From Asterionellopsis glacialis (lineage: Eukaryota > Bacillariophyta > Plagiogrammaphyceae > Rhaphoneidales > Asterionellopsidaceae), in the NCBI GenBank assembly GCA_014885115.2, contig WKLE02001102.1, positions 19,708-40,493 on the forward strand: a DNA stretch of 20,786 nt, in the 5' to 3' direction. Position numbers and translations under genes: made by a program. Positions 18,345 to 20,786 of the stretch are shown piece after piece. Numbering within the stretch: position 1 is the stretch's first letter; each line of letters opens with the position of its first letter. Below the pieces are notes generated by a model, which had not been told where the DNA came from, ran no database searches, and saw only the letters and a list, made by a program, of their open reading frames with translations.

Positions 18345-20334
18345 TTAATACACTCGAGCAACAGGTGGCACGGTTTTGCATTCATCCTCGTCAAGGGTGT
18401 GATAGTGGATGGGGCGAAAGTTAATGTCGGTCTTTCCTGTTTTCTCGTCAAAATATGCAAGGGTGTGCTTCATCCAGTTTTCGTCATCACGGTCAGGGTA
18501 ATTTTCATGAGCGTGTGCCCCACGAGATTCCTTGCGGTTCTCGGCACCATGCATTGTTGTTGCGGCACATCCCAACAGATTGCGAAGTTCAAGCGTTTCC
18601 ACGAGATCTGTGTTCCAGATGAGAGATTTGTCAGTGACTTTAATATCATCGAACTTTTTGACAACCTCGTCAATCTTCTCCTTGCCCTCTGCCAATGTTT
18701 CAGCAGTACGGTATACGGCAGCATGCTCTTGCATTGTATTTTGCATTTCTGAGCGAATTTCTGATGTGGGTGTACTTCCCTCGGAGAAACGAATCTTATC
18801 AAGCTCTGCAAGGCTGTCCATGCCGGCATCTTCCTTAAGTTCAGGCATAGCTTCTCCCGGTTTGGAGATTTCGGCAATTCGAAGGGCACAGGCACGTCCG
18901 AAAACGACAATATCCAAAAGAGAGTTGGCTCCCAGACGATTAGCTCCATGAACAGAGGCACAAGCAACTTCACCAGCGGCAAATAGACCAGGAACGACTT
19001 CATCCTCAACAAAATCACCCTTGTCATCAAATTTTGTTCGTACAACTTCTCCGTGATGGTTGGTGGGGATACCACCCATGTTGTAATGTACAGTTGGTAG
19101 TACAGGGATAGGTTCCTTTGTCACATCGACTCCGGCAAAAATGGCGGCAGTTTCACTAATACCAGGGAGACGTTCGGCAAGTAGGTCAGGAGGAAGATGA
19201 TCCAAGTGGAGGTAGATGTGATCCTTCTTTGGCCCAACACCACGTCCTTCGCGGATCTCCATCGTCATGGCACGACTTACAACATCACGAGAGGCAAGAT
19301 CCTTTGCTGATGGAGCATAACGTTCCATGAAACGTTCTCCCTCAGAGTTACGGAGAATTCCACCCTCTCCACGGCATCCCTCCGTCATGAGACAACCAGC
19401 ACCATAAATTCCAGTCGGATGGAATTGTACAAATTCATTATCTTGTGAAGGAAGCCCAGCGCTGTAATGAATCAAAAAGAGAGTCAACAATTAGCAATAT
19501 TTCAGTTGAAATGAAAAAAGATACTGCTGAAGATACTCACCGCATGGCCATGGCATTTCCGTCACCTGTACATGTGTGGGCTGATGTGCAGGAGAAGTAA
19601 GCACGACCGTATCCTCCAGTGGCCAAGACAGTGTTTTTGGCGTGAATTCTGTGGATAGTTCCATCTTCCATATTGAGAGCCATGACTCCAATGCATGAAC
19701 CATTTTCATCCATCATGAGATCCATGGCAAAGTATTCAATAAAGTATGTGGTATCAAAGGCAAGACTGCGTCCGTAAAGGGTGTGCAACATGGCATGACC
19801 GGTACGATCGGCAGCACAAGCACATCTGTGAGCTTGGCCTCCCTTTCCATATTCCAAACTTTGTCCACCGAAGGCTCTTTGGTAAATTTTTCCATCTTCA
19901 GTACGAGAGAAGGGCAATCCAAATTCTTCAAGCTCTAGAACAGCCTTGGGAGCCTCTCGGCACATGTAGTGGATGGCATCTTGATCACCAAGCCAGTCGG
20001 AACCCTTGACGGTATCATACATGTGCCACCTCCAATCATCCTTAGACATGTTACCAAGTGCTGCATTGATTCCTCCCTGTGCTGCGACTGTATGAGAACG
20101 TGTGGGGAATAATTTTGTTACGCATGCTGTCTTGAAACCAGCTTCAGACAATCCCATGGCGGCACGAAGACCCGAACCTCCAGCACCAACGACAACAGCA
20201 TCGTACGTGTGATCCACTACGGTGTAATCACCATGCAAATTCGTTGAAAGGCATCGACGGACATTATTGCTGGTTACAACCCGACGTCTAGCCGCTGCAA
20301 GAGACGACGAACGCAACAGTGTGCTTCCGAACAT
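18345..20334 (-). CDS. SDHA: Succinate dehydrogenase flavoprotein subunit, mitochondrial (complex II), two exons
   Basis: Exon 1 is 20334-19541 and exon 2 is 19461-18345. The 79-nt intron (GTGAGT...TACAG) splits an Arg codon (CG|C), giving 636 aa, normal for SDHA. The frame is open to 20364 but the first ATG is at 20334. That start gives a typical mitochondrial presequence rich in Arg, Ser and Ala and ending near RRCLS. Motifs: the FAD Rossmann [21 protein letters not shown], with the His that links covalently to FAD; the [14 protein letters not shown] substrate region; [35 protein letters not shown]; and the second FAD site [20 protein letters not shown]. It oxidises succinate to fumarate on the matrix side of the inner membrane and passes electrons to SDHB and ubiquinone. 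No active-site residue looks missing. Confidence 0.97.
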
Positions 20335-20786
20335 CGTCACCCTGTCTCGAATATCAAATGTCAAATCAGAGATTTCCGTGTGTCTGACTTGTCAAAAAAA
20401 AAGATAACGGTTCGTTCGAATCGGTAGACGGCGAAATAACAAAAAGGATCTTTCATCTTTAGGCTTCGCGTAGTGCGTCCACCAGTGATTTCTGTGCCGG
20501 TACATGGTACAGACCATACCTTACCGGTAATAGAGTTCGGTACTATCAAGTCGTACCTGGTACATATTCATATCACATATATAATTGAAATTCTGTCGAC
20601 GCGTCTGAGCCAGCTGCCAGCAGCACCAAGCCAGGGATTCGCTTCTTCGGCTTCTTTGGCCGATCATTCCATCAGTACTGGTCGTCCTACCAATTTAAGA
20701 CTGCGTATCAATGATACAGCCAGTACAAACTGCATCTCCTTTCCGTATGAATTCTATCAGATATTGTTCATTCTTCGCGAATCTGA
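20335..20786. promoter_or_regulatory. SDHA upstream region with GGTAC/GTACC words
   Basis: No gene is supported. The SDHA promoter should lie here. Five GGTAC or GTACC words occur in 65 bp (20499, 20506, 20539, 20553 and 20559), together with a perfect palindrome TTACCGGTAA at 20521-20530. Function is not known. Confidence 0.45.

Noticed and set aside
18532..18951. Plus-strand open frame opposite SDHA
   Set aside because: It is antisense to a strongly conserved enzyme and has Ser/Arg-rich shadow composition.
20405..20430. GGTTCGTTCGAATCG resembling a tRNA T-arm
   Set aside because: No acceptor stem, D-arm or anticodon arm can be found at the right distances on either strand.

Overview
This is a stretch of nuclear DNA from a photosynthetic protist, most likely a diatom or close stramenopile (inference). 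The signs are: compact protein genes on both strands; short spliceosomal introns (about 60-180 nt) with GTAAGT-like donors; mitochondrial genes such as SDHA encoded in the nucleus; a protein with a signal peptide followed by Phe, the usual entry signal for a complex red-type plastid; and ankyrin and Cys-rich membrane proteins of the style common in diatom genomes. I see no mobile element, CRISPR array, rRNA or convincing tRNA.

Layout. 1-410 has no gene. 411-2099 (+) is an ankyrin-repeat protein, followed by a diverged 98-bp tandem duplication (2223-2419). 2853-3539 (+) is a probable plastid-targeted protein of unknown function. 3791-4289 (-) is a two-exon PDCD5 homologue. 5275-7041 (-) is a CCCH finger / DEDDh exonuclease / RRM-like protein whose 3' UTR carries back-to-back splice sites. 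8417-8958 (+) is a three-exon, three-knuckle CCHC protein of the CNBP/GIS2 type. 9085-10900 (-) is a three-exon ADAT1 tRNA adenosine deaminase. 11271-12515 (+) is a histone deacetylase superfamily protein. 12625-13380 (-) is SYS1, with a 25-nt internal microexon. 13381-14570 has no gene but holds a small hairpin and a CTAG/GTCCT-rich low-complexity block. 14571-16341 (-) is a Cys-rich type I membrane protein. 17280-18225 (+) is a small two-TM protein. 18345-20334 (-) is the flavoprotein subunit of succinate dehydrogenase. 20335-20786 is its upstream region, with repeated GGTAC/GTACC words.

The genes do not form a pathway. They cover housekeeping (RNA processing and tRNA editing, Golgi trafficking, respiration, chromatin or deacetylation) plus lineage-specific proteins. 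Neighbours are often convergent with very short gaps (CNBP-like/ADAT1, HDAC/SYS1, two-TM/SDHA) or divergent from shared upstream regions (exonuclease/CNBP-like, ADAT1/HDAC, Cys-rich/two-TM). I found no clear new multi-gene system. The most unusual items are the 3'-UTR zero-length-exon splice arrangement, the SYS1 microexon, matching intron positions inside zinc knuckles, and two membrane proteins I cannot assign to a described function.
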